The notes beneath the pieces were generated by a model, which had not been told where the DNA came from, did no database searches, and worked only from the letters and a program-made list of their open reading frames with translations. Below, piece after piece: positions 42,952-54,010 of a stretch of 64,000 bases of DNA. The DNA is from Brevundimonas bullata (GTDB taxonomy: Bacteria; Pseudomonadota; Alphaproteobacteria; Caulobacterales; Caulobacteraceae). A program made the translations under genes and the position numbers. Location of the stretch: positions 62,001 through 126,000 of the forward strand of contig NZ_JACHLM010000004.1 of NCBI RefSeq assembly GCF_014207965.1, given 5' to 3'. Position 1 is the stretch's first letter. The number at the start of each line of letters is the position of its first letter.

Positions 42952-45561
42952 GTGACGAAGACAGGGGCGACAGCATTACGACGGCGCAGCCGGGACAGCC
43001 GGCCTCGGCTTGGCCTGGTCATGCTCGCGCTGTCGCTGGCCCTGGGCCTCGCCTGGGGGCTGACCGCGCCGCAGGTTCAGGCGCAGGCGCCGCGCGACCG
43101 TCTGGTGCTGGGCCTGCCGCTGGAGCCGCCGAACCTCGACCCGACCTCGGGCGCGGCGGCGGCGGTGGACGAGGTGGTTTACGCCAACGTCTTCGAGGGT
43201 CTGACCAGGCTGACGCAGACCGGCGTCGTTGCGCCCGCCCTCGCGGAATCGTGGGAAGCCTCGCCCGACGGCCTGACCTGGACCTTCCATCTGCGGCGCG
43301 GCGTCACCTTCTCGGACGGCTCGCCCTTCGACGCCTCGGTGGCCAAGTTCTCGCTGGACCGCATCACCGCCGAGGGCTCGACCAACGCCCAGAAGGCCCT
43401 GTTCGCGCCGATCCGATCCGTCGAGGTGGTCGATCCGGCGACCCTGCGCATCCATCTGTCCCGCCCCATGGCGACCCTGCCCTATGTTCTGGCCTGGGGC
43501 GACGCGGTGATGGTTTCGCCGAGCAGCGCGGCCACCAACGCCGTCACGCCGGTCGGCACCGGCCCGTTCAAACTGCAGAGCTGGCAACGCGGCAGCCAGC
43601 TGACCCTGGTGCGCCGCGACGACTACTGGGGTCCCGCGCCGCGCCTGAACACCATCGTCTTCCGCTTCATCAGCGATCCGACCGCCGCCTTCGCCGCCGT
43701 CAGCGCCGGCGACGTGGACGCCTTCCCCAACTATCCCGCCCCCGAGAACGTGGCCCAGTTCCAGCGCGACCCGCGCTTCCGCGTCGTCGTCGGCGCATCC
43801 GAGGGCAAGGTCATCCTGGGCATGAACAACACCAAGGCGCCGTTCAACGACGTGCGGGTGCGCCGCGCCCTGTCCTACGCCATCGACCGCGACGCTCTGA
43901 TCCAGGGGGCCATGTTCGGCTTCGGCCAGCCCATCGGCAGCCACTATTCGCGTCAGGCGCCGGGCTACAACGACCTGACCGGCCTCTATCCGCACGACCC
44001 GGCCAAGGCGCGTCAACTGCTGGCCGAGGCGGGCTATCCCAACGGCATCGATGTGACCCTGCGTCTGCCGCCCCGCCCCTACGCCCGGCGCAGCGGCGAG
44101 GTGCTGGTCTCGCAACTGGCCGAGGCGGGCATCCGCGCCAGGATCGAGAACCTGGAATGGGCCCAGTGGCTGGATCAGGTGTTCAAACGCCGCCAGTTCG
44201 ACCTGACCATCGTCGAGCACGTCGAGCCGATGGACTACGACATCTACGGCCGCAAGGACTACTACTTCGGCTACGACAGCCCCGCCTTCGACGCCCTGCT
44301 GGCCCAGGTCAACGCCGCCCCGGACGAGCCGACGCGCAACCGCCTGCTGGGCGATCTGCAGCGCCGCATCAGCGAGGACGCGGTCAACGGCTTCCTGTTC
44401 CAGTCCTCGCGCATCGGCGTGTGGAAGGCCGACCTGAACGGTTTGTGGATCAACGGCCCCATCGCCGCCAACGACGTCACCGGCGCCTACTGGACCGGCG
44501 CGGGCGCGGCGACGGCGACGACGGCAAACCACACGAGCGGCCGCCTGCCCTGGGGCTCGATGTCCGCCCTCGCTGGAGCGGCCCTGCTGGCCTTCATCGG
44601 CTGGCGCTTCGGCCTCAGTTGGCTGGCACGTAAACTGGGCGGTCACGCCCTGACCCTGCTGGCGGCGACGGTGGTCATCTTCCTGCTGCTTCAGGTCGTG
44701 CCCGGCGATCCGGCCAGCTACATGATGGGGCTGAACGCCAGCCCGGAAGCCATCAACGCCCTGCGCCAGCAGATGGGGCTGGAGGGCTCCGGCCTCGAGC
44801 GCTACCTCGCCTGGCTCGGCGACCTGCTGACCGGCCAGTTCGGGACCAGCTACACCTATCAGGTGCCGGTCGGCGGTCTGATCGCCGAACGTCTGGCCGT
44901 CTCCGCGCCGCTGGCCCTGATGGCCACCGTCCTGTCCCTGCTGGTCGCCCTGCCCATCGGCGTCATGGCCGCCAGCCGCCGGGGAACCGCCGTCGACACC
45001 GGCCTGATCGGCGTCACGCAAGTCGGCGTCGCCCTGCCCAATTTCTGGATCGCCATGCTGTTGATCCTGCTGTTCTCAGTAAACTTGGGCTGGTTCTCGG
45101 CCGGCGGCTTCCCCGGCTGGGACCAAGGCTTCTGGCCCGCCTTCAAGGCCCTGATCCTGCCCGCCGTGGCCCTGGCCGCGCCGCAGGCCGCCATTCTCGC
45201 TCGCGTCCTGCGCACCGCCCTGCTCGACACCATGAACGAGGACTATGTCCGCACCGCCCGCGCCAAGGGCCTGAGCGTCAATCAGGCCCTGTGGCGTCAC
45301 GCCCTGAGGAACGCCTGGATCCCCGTCCTGACCATCCTCGGCCTTCAGTTCCCCTTCCTGCTGGCGGGCGGCATCATCATCGAGAACGTCTTCTCCCTGC
45401 CCGGTCTGGGCCGACTGGTCTTCCAGGCCATCACCCAGCGCGACCTGATCGTGGTGCAGAGCGTGGTGGTGGTGCTGGTCTTCGCCGTGGTTCTGGTCAG
45501 CTTCCTGATCGACCTGGCCTATCTGTTTGCTGATCCGCGCCTGAGGGGACGCCGCGCATGA
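42952..45561 (+). CDS. Fused peptide-binding protein and DppB-type permease
   Basis: An 869-aa single chain. Residues 1-46 form a signal/anchor (VMLALSLALGLAWG). Residues 47 to about 525 are a complete family-5 solute-binding protein (LVLGLPLEPPNLDP, PVGTGPFKLQSW). Residues 537-556 form an extra membrane helix, and 562-869 a DppB/OppB permease (VVPGDPASYMMG; coupling-helix EDYVRTARAKGLS). A binding protein normally is separate and free. The additional helix returns the chain to the cytoplasm so the permease keeps its usual topology. Start is GTG. The end overlaps the next permease gene (ATGA). Ligand: probably oligopeptides or similar. Confidence 0.9.
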   Translation: MTKTGATALRRRSRDSRPRLGLVMLALSLALGLAWGLTAPQVQAQAPRDRLVLGLPLEPPNLDPTSGAAAAVDEVVYANVFEGLTRLTQTGVVAPALAESWEASPDGLTWTFHLRRGVTFSDGSPFDASVAKFSLDRITAEGSTNAQKALFAPIRSVEVVDPATLRIHLSRPMATLPYVLAWGDAVMVSPSSAATNAVTPVGTGPFKLQSWQRGSQLTLVRRDDYWGPAPRLNTIVFRFISDPTAAFAAVSAGDVDAFPNYPAPENVAQFQRDPRFRVVVGASEGKVILGMNNTKAPFNDVRVRRALSYAIDRDALIQGAMFGFGQPIGSHYSRQAPGYNDLTGLYPHDPAKARQLLAEAGYPNGIDVTLRLPPRPYARRSGEVLVSQLAEAGIRARIENLEWAQWLDQVFKRRQFDLTIVEHVEPMDYDIYGRKDYYFGYDSPAFDALLAQVNAAPDEPTRNRLLGDLQRRISEDAVNGFLFQSSRIGVWKADLNGLWINGPIAANDVTGAYWTGAGAATATTANHTSGRLPWGSMSALAGAALLAFIGWRFGLSWLARKLGGHALTLLAATVVIFLLLQVVPGDPASYMMGLNASPEAINALRQQMGLEGSGLERYLAWLGDLLTGQFGTSYTYQVPVGGLIAERLAVSAPLALMATVLSLLVALPIGVMAASRRGTAVDTGLIGVTQVGVALPNFWIAMLLILLFSVNLGWFSAGGFPGWDQGFWPAFKALILPAVALAAPQAAILARVLRTALLDTMNEDYVRTARAKGLSVNQALWRHALRNAWIPVLTILGLQFPFLLAGGIIIENVFSLPGLGRLVFQAITQRDLIVVQSVVVVLVFAVVLVSFLIDLAYLFADPRLRGRRA

Positions 45562-46412
45562 CCGACGCCCCCGCCCTTCCCGCCGCCCGATCCCGCGCGC
45601 CCTGGCCGCTATCGCTGATCGTCGGCGGCGCGCTGACCGCCATCGTGGTGGTGACCGCCCTGATCGCCTTCGTCTGGACGCCCTATGAGGTCGAGGCGGT
45701 GAACATCGCCGCCAAACTAACCGCACCGTCCAGCGCCCATCCGTTCGGCACGGACCATTTCGGTCGCGACGTCCTGTCGATGATCATGGTCGGGGCCCAG
45801 AACTCGCTCGCCGTGGCCCTGGTCGCCGTCGGCATCGGCGCCGGGATCGGCGTGCCTCTGGGTCTGACCGCGGCGGCGCGCGGCGGCTGGGTCGACGAAC
45901 TGGTCATGCGCGGCAACGACCTGGTCTTCGCCTTCCCCGCCCTGCTGCTGGCGGTGATGATCACCGCCGTCTTCGGCCCCGGCGCGATCAACGCCATCAT
46001 CGCTATCGGCCTGTTCAACATCCCCGTCTTCACCCGCGTCGCGCGTGGCGCCGCCATGGGGCTGTGGACCCGTGAGTATGTTCTGGCGGCGCGCACGGCG
46101 GGCAAGTCCAAGACGCTGATCTCGGTCCAGCACATCCTGCCCAATCTGATGAGCCTGCTGGTCGTGCAGGCGGCGATCCAGTTCGCCGTCGGCATCGTGG
46201 CCGAGGCCGGCCTGTCCTATGTCGGTCTCGGCGCCCAGCCGCCCATGCCCAGCTGGGGCCGGATGCTGGCCGAGGCCCAGACCATGATCGGCTTCGCCCC
46301 ATGGCTGGCCATCATGCCGGGCCTGGCCATCTTCGTGACCGTGCTGGGCCTCAGCCTGAGCGGCGACGGCCTGCGCGATCTGTTCGACCCGCGCGTGCGG
46401 CGGGAGCGTTGA
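45558..46412 (+). CDS. dppC: Peptide ABC transporter permease, DppC type
   Basis: A 284-aa inner-membrane permease with an N-terminal helix, the HPFGTDHFGRDV motif of DppC/OppC, and the coupling-helix sequence REYVLAARTAGKSK. It pairs with the permease half of the preceding fusion to form the translocation pore. It overlaps that gene by 4 nt and is followed by the ATPase gene after 2 nt, so the transporter is a single translational unit. Confidence 0.93.
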   Translation: MTDAPALPAARSRAPWPLSLIVGGALTAIVVVTALIAFVWTPYEVEAVNIAAKLTAPSSAHPFGTDHFGRDVLSMIMVGAQNSLAVALVAVGIGAGIGVPLGLTAAARGGWVDELVMRGNDLVFAFPALLLAVMITAVFGPGAINAIIAIGLFNIPVFTRVARGAAMGLWTREYVLAARTAGKSKTLISVQHILPNLMSLLVVQAAIQFAVGIVAEAGLSYVGLGAQPPMPSWGRMLAEAQTMIGFAPWLAIMPGLAIFVTVLGLSLSGDGLRDLFDPRVRRER

Positions 46413-46414
46413 GC

Positions 46415-48039
<1,625 letters not shown>

Positions 48040-48043
<4 letters not shown>

Positions 48044-49155
48044 ACCGCAGAACCCTGCTCGGCTCGGCCCTGATCGGCGGCGCGGCAACCGCCGCCAGCG
48101 CGGCGTCCGCCGCCCAGAGCGCCGCCCCGCGCGCCTCCGGCCGCACCGGTCCTTTGAACCTGATCACCGACGTCGAGGGCATCAAGATCGGTCAGGCCCA
48201 TGACGCGGGCGTGCGCACCGGCGTCACCGTCATTTTGGCTGAAAAGCCCGCCGTCGCGGCCGTGGACGTACGCGGCGGCGGTCCCGCCGGGCGCGAGACG
48301 GACGTGCTGAAGCCTGAAAATCTGGTGCAGGAGGTGGACGCCATCGTGCTTTCCGGAGGCTCGGTCTACGGCCTGGCCTCGGGCGACGGCATCGCCGCCT
48401 GGATGGGGATGCGCGGACGCGGCTACGGCATGGGGGGCGCGCCCGGCGTGCCGCCCTCGCCCATCGTCCCCACCGCCTGCCTCTATGACCTCGCCAATGG
48501 CGGCGACAAGAAATGGGAGATGGACCCCCCCTATCGTCGTCTGGCCGTCGAGGCGCTGGAAGCCGCGGGCGACCGCTTTGACCTTGGCACCGCCGGCGCC
48601 GGTTACGGCGCCGAGGCCGGCGCACTGAAGGGCGGCATCGGCTCGGCCTCGGCCCTGATGGCCAACGGCTGGACCGTCGGCGCCATCGTCGCGGTCAACA
48701 GCGTCGGCGCGGTCGTCGCCCCCAATGGCAAGACCTTCTGGGCCGCCCCGTTCGAGATCGGCGACGAGTTCGGCGGTCTGGGCTCGGCGGGCCTCGCCGC
48801 CTCGGCCGAGGACTGGGGCCTGTCGAAAGGCCGCGCCCGCCCGCGTGAGAACACCACCCTGGCCTGCATCGCCACCGACGTCGCCCTGACCCGCGTGGAG
48901 TGCCAACGCGTCGCCATCATGGCCCAGGACGGCATGGCCCGCGCCATCCGCCCCAGCCATGCGCCCTTCGACGGCGACACCCTGTTCTGCCTGTCCACCG
49001 GCAAGAAAGAGATCACCGATCCGGCCATGCGTCAGGTCGCCGTGGCCCAGCTGGGCAATGTCGCCGCCGACGTCCTGGCCCGCGCCATCGCGCGCGGCGT
49101 CTATCATGCTGCCAACTACGAAGGTCAGACCGGCAAGACCTGGCGGGAGCTTTAG
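48040..49155 (+). CDS. Exported P1-family Ntn hydrolase (DmpA/BapA/NylC type)
   Basis: A 371-aa precursor with a Tat-like signal (NRRTLLGSALIGG), then the P1/S58 family core (LSGGSVYGLASGDG, FDLGTAGAGYGAEAG). The autocleavage site is Asn271-Thr272 in RENTTLACIATD, where Thr272 should become the N-terminal nucleophile as in NylC. Relatives are L-aminopeptidase/D-esterase DmpA, beta-aminopeptidase BapA and the 6-aminohexanoate-oligomer hydrolase NylC. It would cut short or unusual amides in the periplasm. Translational coupling to the importer suggests that it produces the transported products. Confidence 0.87.
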
Positions 49156-49160
49156 GACAC

Positions 49161-49388
49161 CCCTCTCCTGCTGGGAGAGGGCTTGAGCCTCCAAGAGCGC
49201 AGCGATTGGCTAGGCGAAAGGGTGAGGGTTCGGGGCCTCAGTCGGCGTTAGCCGTAGCCCGCAACCTGGATTGGCCCATGCGCCGAGGACGAACAGCCTC
49301 ATCGAGAGCCGTTCTCCTTTGCTGAGGTAGCGACGCTAGGAACGACGGCTCACGCCGACTGACTACTCAGCCCCTCACCCTTTCGCCT
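49161..49388. repeat. REPIN-like double hairpin repeat
   Basis: A short hairpin (CCCTCTCC 49161-49168 with GGAGAGGG 49174-49181) comes first. A 177-bp imperfect palindrome follows, bounded by a perfect 17-bp inverted repeat (AGGCGAAAGGGTGAGGG 49212-49228; complement 49372-49388). Inner arms also pair (CAGTCGGCG with CGCCGACTG). No coding frame is credible. It resembles two REP units in opposite orientation, and it separates two convergent genes, so it may end transcription on both strands. Confidence 0.7.
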
Positions 49389-49421
49389 TACGGATCGCCT
49401 TCGGCTCTAGTGCATCCCATT

Positions 49422-51887
49422 CTACAGCCAGTCGTCGCTGCCGATCGGGGCGCCGGGGGGAATGGGCTGAACCGCCCGCTCCCCTTCGGTCAGGGCCTTC
49501 AGGTCCTCGACCGGGCCCGTCAGCAGCTCGCCCAGATAGACGCACTGGGCCGTCTCCAGCCGGTCGCCGCGACAGCGTTTCAGCTGTTCGCCGAAACGCC
49601 GCGCATGGTGGCGCACCACGCCCTGAGCCGTCGATGACAGATCTTGCCCCTGCACCAGCTTGGCCAGATTGGTCACATAGCGGGCGCGCACGGCGCGACG
49701 CAGCTCCATCTGGCGCGGGCTGAGCGCGGCGCCGGCGCCGACGGTCGCGGCGACCCGATCCAGCGTCTCCGGCAGGCCCAGTTGTCCCGCGTCGCGACGC
49801 TGCTGCTCGACCAGGCGGTTGAGACGCTCCGGCGCCAGCAGGGATTCGAACACCACCTCGGACGCCGTCGCCGCCGCCGACGACGGGTCGAACACGGCGT
49901 CGGTCTTGCCCTTGAACAGCTCGATCTCGGTCTGGCGGTCGCTATTGCCTGACTGGCCCGACGACAGCAGGTCGATCAGCGGATCGCGCAGGTCCAGCAC
50001 CTCGGGCGACAGGGCCTTCATCAGGGCCTCCAGCGCCGCGCGCTGACGCTCGGCGGGCATGACCTCGGCCGTCTCGTTGCCGTCGCCCTTGACCGCGTAA
50101 CGATAGTCCACGCCCGCGATCAACCGCGCCACCGCCGTCGTCTGATAGCGGTGGTAGAGGTAGATCGGCACGATCACCCGCTGCAGGTCAGCCGCCGCCG
50201 CCCCGTCCGGGATATTGCCCAGGCCAAAGCGGTCCAGCGCGATCTTGCGCACCGCCATGACGTTGGCGAACTCGGCCACCGGATCGGTCCCGTTGTCCCA
50301 CATGGCGCTGTAGGGCTGGGCTCCGCCTAGCGCCCGCGTGTCGCTGTCAGAGACGAAGCGATAGCCCTTGGCCTGAGACTCGGCTGCCAGTGCGGCGCGG
50401 CGCGCGACCGGGTCCTGGCCCGGCGCATCGCCGTACAACCAATCGACGACATAGCGGTCCCAGGCACCGACGCCCGTCGTATAGGCGCGGCTGAAGTCGA
50501 GACGGTCGCCATCCGCGATCACCCAGGGCGCCGGGTAGTCCATAACCGAGGCGCGATCCTCATAGGTCGAGGCGGCGAAGTTGTGGGAAATGCCGAGCGC
50601 ATGACCGATCTCGTGCGCCGACAGGTGGCGCAGCCGCTGATAGGCTAGACGGTCGGGATCATCCTCGCCCCCCGTCCCGCTCTTGGCCGCGCCGACCAGA
50701 CCCTCGAAAATCATCTTGTCCTGGCGGTCCCGCAGCGAGCCCAGTTGCACCACGCCGCGCACGATCTCGCCGGTGCGCGGATCATTGACGCTGGTGCCCG
50801 TGGACCAGCCGCGCGTCTCGCGGTGAACCCAGGAGACGATGTTGTAGCGCGCGTCCATCGGGTGTGCGCCGTCGGGCAGAAGCTCTACCCGGAAGGCGTC
50901 GATGTAGCCCGCGCGATCAAAGGCTTGCGCCCACCAGTTGCCGCCGTCGATGAGGGCCTCTCGGATCGCCTGGGGCGCGGCGCGGTCCACGTAGAAGACG
51001 ATGGGCTTCTTGACCGTCGAGCGAGCGGCGCTCGGATCGGTCTTCTCCAGTCGGAAGCGACGGGCCAGACGGCGGACCACTGGCTGATCCAGATCGGCGG
51101 CGAAGTCGGTCACCAGAACCTGTGCCGAGGTGCCAGAGCGCGGGTCGTGCGGCACGCTGACGAAGCCGTCGTCGGGCAGGCGGATGAAGGAGTGGCGCAC
51201 GGCGATGGTTACCGAACGGGCGTCGGGGGCGACGCGCGACAGCTCCATGCCCGGCTCGTCGCTGGTGAAGGTCTGGACGCTCTGGAACTCGACGTTGTCG
51301 GGGAAGACCAGGGTCTGGTCGAGGTCGAGGTAGCCGAGCGTCGGCGCCGCCTTGAACGTCCCCTGACGCCCGCGCTTCAGCCGCCCGGCGGCGTTGACCG
51401 CGTCGCGCTCGAGAAAGCCCGACAGGTCCACCGTGACCGAGCCGTCCGCATGGGTTTCGGCCACGTCGGCGGCCCAGATCACCGAGGGGGCGAAGGAGGC
51501 CGTCACCGCGTTCTGCTGGTCCGCCCCGGCGCCGACGGCGCGGAAGCGGTTGTTCTCGAACCGCGCCAGGACGCGATGGCCGACCTTCTGGAAGGCCACG
51601 ATCTGAGCCTGTCCCAGGCCCGAGCGATCCAGCCCGACCCCGTCCATGCCCAGACCTGCCGACAGGCCGGGCTGATAGAGGTAGCGCCCCAGAACGCCGC
51701 CCTCGCCCGGCGCCGGCAGGCGGACCAGAACCCTGCCCTTCTCGCGATCCAGACGAACCGCGAACAGGCCCTCCTGGAAGGCGGCGGTCGCCTCAGGACG
51801 CGAGCCTCCCGCCTCAGCCATCGCGGGCGCGGCGCCCGCGACCAGAACCAGGCCGGCGACGCTCGCCAGCAGAACCTTGCGCAACAT
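49422..51887 (-). CDS. Secreted zinc metalloprotease (DUF5117/metzincin-like)
   Basis: An 821-aa exported protein with a signal peptide (ending AAPAMA). The metzincin-type zinc site HEIGHALGISHNFAAS has three His ligands and catalytic Glu, followed by a Met-turn-like ASVMDYP. N-terminal and middle regions match the large metalloproteases annotated with DUF5117/DUF5118. It likely degrades proteins or peptides in the periplasm or outside. Convergent with the Ntn-hydrolase operon, and 33 nt after the gamma-glutamyltransferase gene, with which it is co-oriented. Confidence 0.88.
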   Translation of the reverse strand: MLRKVLLASVAGLVLVAGAAPAMAEAGGSRPEATAAFQEGLFAVRLDREKGRVLVRLPAPGEGGVLGRYLYQPGLSAGLGMDGVGLDRSGLGQAQIVAFQKVGHRVLARFENNRFRAVGAGADQQNAVTASFAPSVIWAADVAETHADGSVTVDLSGFLERDAVNAAGRLKRGRQGTFKAAPTLGYLDLDQTLVFPDNVEFQSVQTFTSDEPGMELSRVAPDARSVTIAVRHSFIRLPDDGFVSVPHDPRSGTSAQVLVTDFAADLDQPVVRRLARRFRLEKTDPSAARSTVKKPIVFYVDRAAPQAIREALIDGGNWWAQAFDRAGYIDAFRVELLPDGAHPMDARYNIVSWVHRETRGWSTGTSVNDPRTGEIVRGVVQLGSLRDRQDKMIFEGLVGAAKSGTGGEDDPDRLAYQRLRHLSAHEIGHALGISHNFAASTYEDRASVMDYPAPWVIADGDRLDFSRAYTTGVGAWDRYVVDWLYGDAPGQDPVARRAALAAESQAKGYRFVSDSDTRALGGAQPYSAMWDNGTDPVAEFANVMAVRKIALDRFGLGNIPDGAAAADLQRVIVPIYLYHRYQTTAVARLIAGVDYRYAVKGDGNETAEVMPAERQRAALEALMKALSPEVLDLRDPLIDLLSSGQSGNSDRQTEIELFKGKTDAVFDPSSAAATASEVVFESLLAPERLNRLVEQQRRDAGQLGLPETLDRVAATVGAGAALSPRQMELRRAVRARYVTNLAKLVQGQDLSSTAQGVVRHHARRFGEQLKRCRGDRLETAQCVYLGELLTGPVEDLKALTEGERAVQPIPPGAPIGSDDWL

Positions 51888-51920
51888 GGGCCGCCCCCGC
51901 GGTTGACTAATGCTGAAGTG

Positions 51921-53660
51921 CTACTGGACGCCGAGCGCCAGGGCGTCGGGACGGCGGGTGTCCGCCGCGCCCAGGAATCGGTCGCCCTCGATCATGATGG
52001 ACTGGGTGCTGCCCATTGTCATGGATGGGCGGACCGTGTGGCCGCGCTCGCGCAGCAGGCGTTCGACGTCGGGCGAGAAGCCGCCTTCCAGTTCCAGCGG
52101 GCTGTCGCCGCCGCCCTGGTTCAGGCGCGGACGCATGGCCGCCTCGGCGATGTTCAACTGATGGTCGATGACGTTGGAGATCAGTTGCACCATGGTGGCG
52201 ATGATATAGCCGCCGCCCGGCGTGCCGGTGACCAGCCAGGGCTTGTCGTCATCGAACACGATCATCGGCGTGATGGTCGAACCCAGACGCTTGCCCGGCG
52301 CCGGCGAGTTCGGCTGGCCGTTCGTGCCCCAGGAGAAGTTGTCGAGCGAGTTGTTCAGCAGGATGCCCGTCCCCACCGGGGCGACGTGCGCGCCGTAGGA
52401 GTTGGACAGCGTGTAGGTGTTCGACACCGCATTGCCGTGGGCGTCGGCCACCGAATAGTGGGTCGTGTCCTGGCTCTCGTACGGATAGGGGTTGCCCTCC
52501 GGGATGTCCGCGGCCGCCAGCGAACGATCCATGCGGATCAGCTTGACCCGCTCGGCGGCGAATTCCTTGCTGGCCAGCCCCTGCGCCGGCGTCGTCCACT
52601 GCGGCGCGCCGCCGATCAGGCGACGGTCCGACGAGACGATCTTCATCGCCTCCGAGATCAGGTGCAGGCTGTCGACGCTGCCCCAGCGCAGTTCGCGCAT
52701 GGGGAAGTGCTCCAGCAGGTTCAGCCCCTCGGCCACGCTGACGCCCGAGGCGGTCGGCGGCATATAGGCGATGCGGTGATCGCGATAGGTGGACCAGATC
52801 GGCGCCGTCACATCGGCGCGGTAATCGGCCAGATCCTTCTCGTCCATGATCCCGCCGCCGGCGCGCACGCCTTCGACGATCTTTTTCGCCAGTTCGCCGC
52901 GATAGAAGGCGTCGGCCCCGCCCTGCTGCACCTGACGCAGGCTCCACGCCAGTTGCGGCTGCTTGAACCGTTCACCGGCGCGGTAGGGCGTGCCGTCCGC
53001 CTTCAGATAGGCTTCGCGCGCGCCGGGATCGGTGGCCAGAACCGTGGCGCGACCCGCCGTGGCGTCCGCCTCGCCGTCCGACAGGATCACGCCGTCCTCG
53101 GCCAGCTTGACCGAAGGGGCCACGACCTGGGCCCAGGTCAGGGCGCCGAAACGCTTGTGCGCCTCCCACATGCCCGCGACCGTGCCGGGCACCGAGACGT
53201 TGCGGAAGCTGGAGGGCGCGCGGCGGTCGAACTTGCCGCTGTCGTCCAGCAGGAAGTCCGGCGTCGTGGCGCGCGGCGCCGTGCCGTAATAGTTGATGGC
53301 CACGTCCTGGGCCGGACGATCCGCCGTCGCGGCCATGTGGACGATCATGTAGCCGCCGCCGCCGATATTGCCGGCGCGCGGCAAGGTCACCGCCTCGGCG
53401 AAGGCCACGGCCACGGCGGCGTCCACGGCGTTGCCGCCCTGTTTCAGGATGTCGACGCCGACCTGGGTCGCCAGGGCGCTCTGGCTCACCACCATGCCGC
53501 CGCGCCCGACCGTTGGGCTGTGGATCTGGCCGTAGCTGACAATGTCGCCGCCGCTGCCGACCGCAGGCCGGGTCGGAACCGCCGCCTCCTGCGCCAGAGC
53601 AGGCGCAGCCGCCAGCAGCGCCGCCGCAGCGACCGCCAAAATCTTCAGATGAGAACGCAT
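51921..53660 (-). CDS. ggt: Gamma-glutamyltransferase
   Basis: A 579-aa periplasmic Ntn hydrolase with signal peptide (ending AAPALA). The self-cleavage nucleophile is Thr399 in QDTTHYSVADAHGN. Binding motifs NSYGAHV and SPAPGKRLGST are present, with GGGGYM upstream. The precursor splits into large and small subunits and transfers or hydrolyses gamma-glutamyl groups from glutathione or gamma-glutamyl peptides. Either ATG 53660 or GTG 53666 could be the start. Divergent from the large TonB receptor. Confidence 0.95.
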   Translation of the reverse strand: MRSHLKILAVAAAALLAAAPALAQEAAVPTRPAVGSGGDIVSYGQIHSPTVGRGGMVVSQSALATQVGVDILKQGGNAVDAAVAVAFAEAVTLPRAGNIGGGGYMIVHMAATADRPAQDVAINYYGTAPRATTPDFLLDDSGKFDRRAPSSFRNVSVPGTVAGMWEAHKRFGALTWAQVVAPSVKLAEDGVILSDGEADATAGRATVLATDPGAREAYLKADGTPYRAGERFKQPQLAWSLRQVQQGGADAFYRGELAKKIVEGVRAGGGIMDEKDLADYRADVTAPIWSTYRDHRIAYMPPTASGVSVAEGLNLLEHFPMRELRWGSVDSLHLISEAMKIVSSDRRLIGGAPQWTTPAQGLASKEFAAERVKLIRMDRSLAAADIPEGNPYPYESQDTTHYSVADAHGNAVSNTYTLSNSYGAHVAPVGTGILLNNSLDNFSWGTNGQPNSPAPGKRLGSTITPMIVFDDDKPWLVTGTPGGGYIIATMVQLISNVIDHQLNIAEAAMRPRLNQGGGDSPLELEGGFSPDVERLLRERGHTVRPSMTMGSTQSIMIEGDRFLGAADTRRPDALALGVQ

Positions 53661-53804
53661 AGCCACCCCGTCACAATTCGCGTCAGCTTCATCGAAATAC
53701 GGAGCCTACCGGCAGGCCGCGTTCAATGAGGAACGTCTGATGAGAGCGATAGCATTGCTGAAACTGCGAACTCAAGGTCGATTTGGAGTGATTACATTGC
53801 TCAC

Positions 53805-53826
53805 AATATTGGATATCAGCAATATT
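53805..53826. promoter_or_regulatory. AT-rich inverted repeat in the ggt/TonB receptor spacer
   Basis: AATATTG and CAATATT (7-bp arms, 8-nt spacer GATATCAG) lie in the 350-nt divergent spacer 53661-54010. The local AT content (about 53,740-53,840) is well above its surroundings, as expected of promoters. It is a plausible operator for ggt, the receptor, or both. I see no other element in the spacer. Confidence 0.4.
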
Positions 53827-54010
53827 TGACCTTAACCGGTTGACGGCGCGATTGTGGCGGCATCTAGTCCGACCTGAGACGGAACCTCCGGGTCAGACGC
53901 ATTTCATGCGCACCAGCCCCGGACGTCTCACACCAGACCAACCCGGCCGCCGCCGGACGAGCATCGGGGGGATACCGAGCTCGATGACCACCAGAGGGGA
54001 TAACCAGACC

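Noticed and set aside
49161..49388. CRISPR-like repeats
   Set aside because: The repeats are inverted arms, not regularly spaced direct repeats, and no cas genes are present in the window.
50745..53729. 994-codon open frame opposite the metalloprotease and ggt
   Set aside because: It spans two genuine genes and their gap on the other strand and has no recognisable motif.
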